A DNA stretch of 6,433 nucleotides from an uncultured Bacilli bacterium (GTDB taxonomy: Bacteria > Bacillota_I > Bacilli_A > RF39 > UBA660), in contig CALVIJ010000055.1 of assembly GCA_944329505.1 (NCBI GenBank), positions 1 through 6,433 on the forward strand, written 5' to 3'. Positions 6,433-6,433 of this stretch are shown here, piece after piece; position 1 is the first letter of the stretch; each line of letters opens with the position of its first letter. The notes beneath the pieces are model-generated. The model was not told where the DNA came from. It worked only from the letters and a program-made list of their open reading frames with translations, and did not search any database. Both the position numbers and the translations under genes were made by a program.

Positions 6433-6433
6433 A

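Overview
The window is strongly AT-rich and looks like a chromosomal segment from a low-GC Bacilli-type bacterium, possibly one of the uncultured gut or Mollicutes-related lineages. Arginine is mostly AGA, ribosome binding sites are GGAGG-like, and promoters are of the TTGACT/TATAAT type. TGA is a real stop (it ends the second AAA+ gene) and tryptophan is TGG, so the genetic code is the standard bacterial one rather than the Mycoplasma code. The exact taxon cannot be fixed from this sequence.

Positions 1-5771 hold one tightly packed rightward operon behind a near-consensus promoter (16-44). It contains hisS (histidyl-tRNA synthetase), aspS (aspartyl-tRNA synthetase), two tandem paralogous AAA+ proteins, and a TtcA-like PP-loop/Fe-S tRNA thiolation enzyme. 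hisS and aspS overlap, the AAA+ genes each have a strong GGAGG site, and the second AAA+ gene overlaps the TtcA-like gene by ATGA. No internal terminator is visible.

The unusual part is the AAA+ pair. Both can be aligned by eye with the ATPase core of ClpX/HslU: Box II, Walker A, a Gly-aromatic pore loop, and the C-terminal small-domain pattern. They lack the ClpX zinc domain and any evident ClpP-docking IGF loop. They also share changes at positions normally needed for hydrolysis: the Walker B Glu position is Asp, the Box VII arginine finger aligns with Lys, and the sensor-2 Arg is missing. I cannot name a characterised family for them. They sit between tRNA-charging and tRNA-thiolating enzymes.

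Positions 5772-6191 have no intact ordinary gene. They hold a start-less fragment encoding a membrane-anchor N-terminus (5811-5960), a small ORF broken by an apparent one-base slip in an A6 run (5960-6122), and AT-rich sequence. Positions 6177-6392 look like a stand-alone small RNA gene: an extended -10 promoter, a roughly 170-nt structured RNA with complementary ends resembling 6S RNA, and a strong intrinsic terminator. A further promoter (6403-6432) points right toward a gene outside the window.
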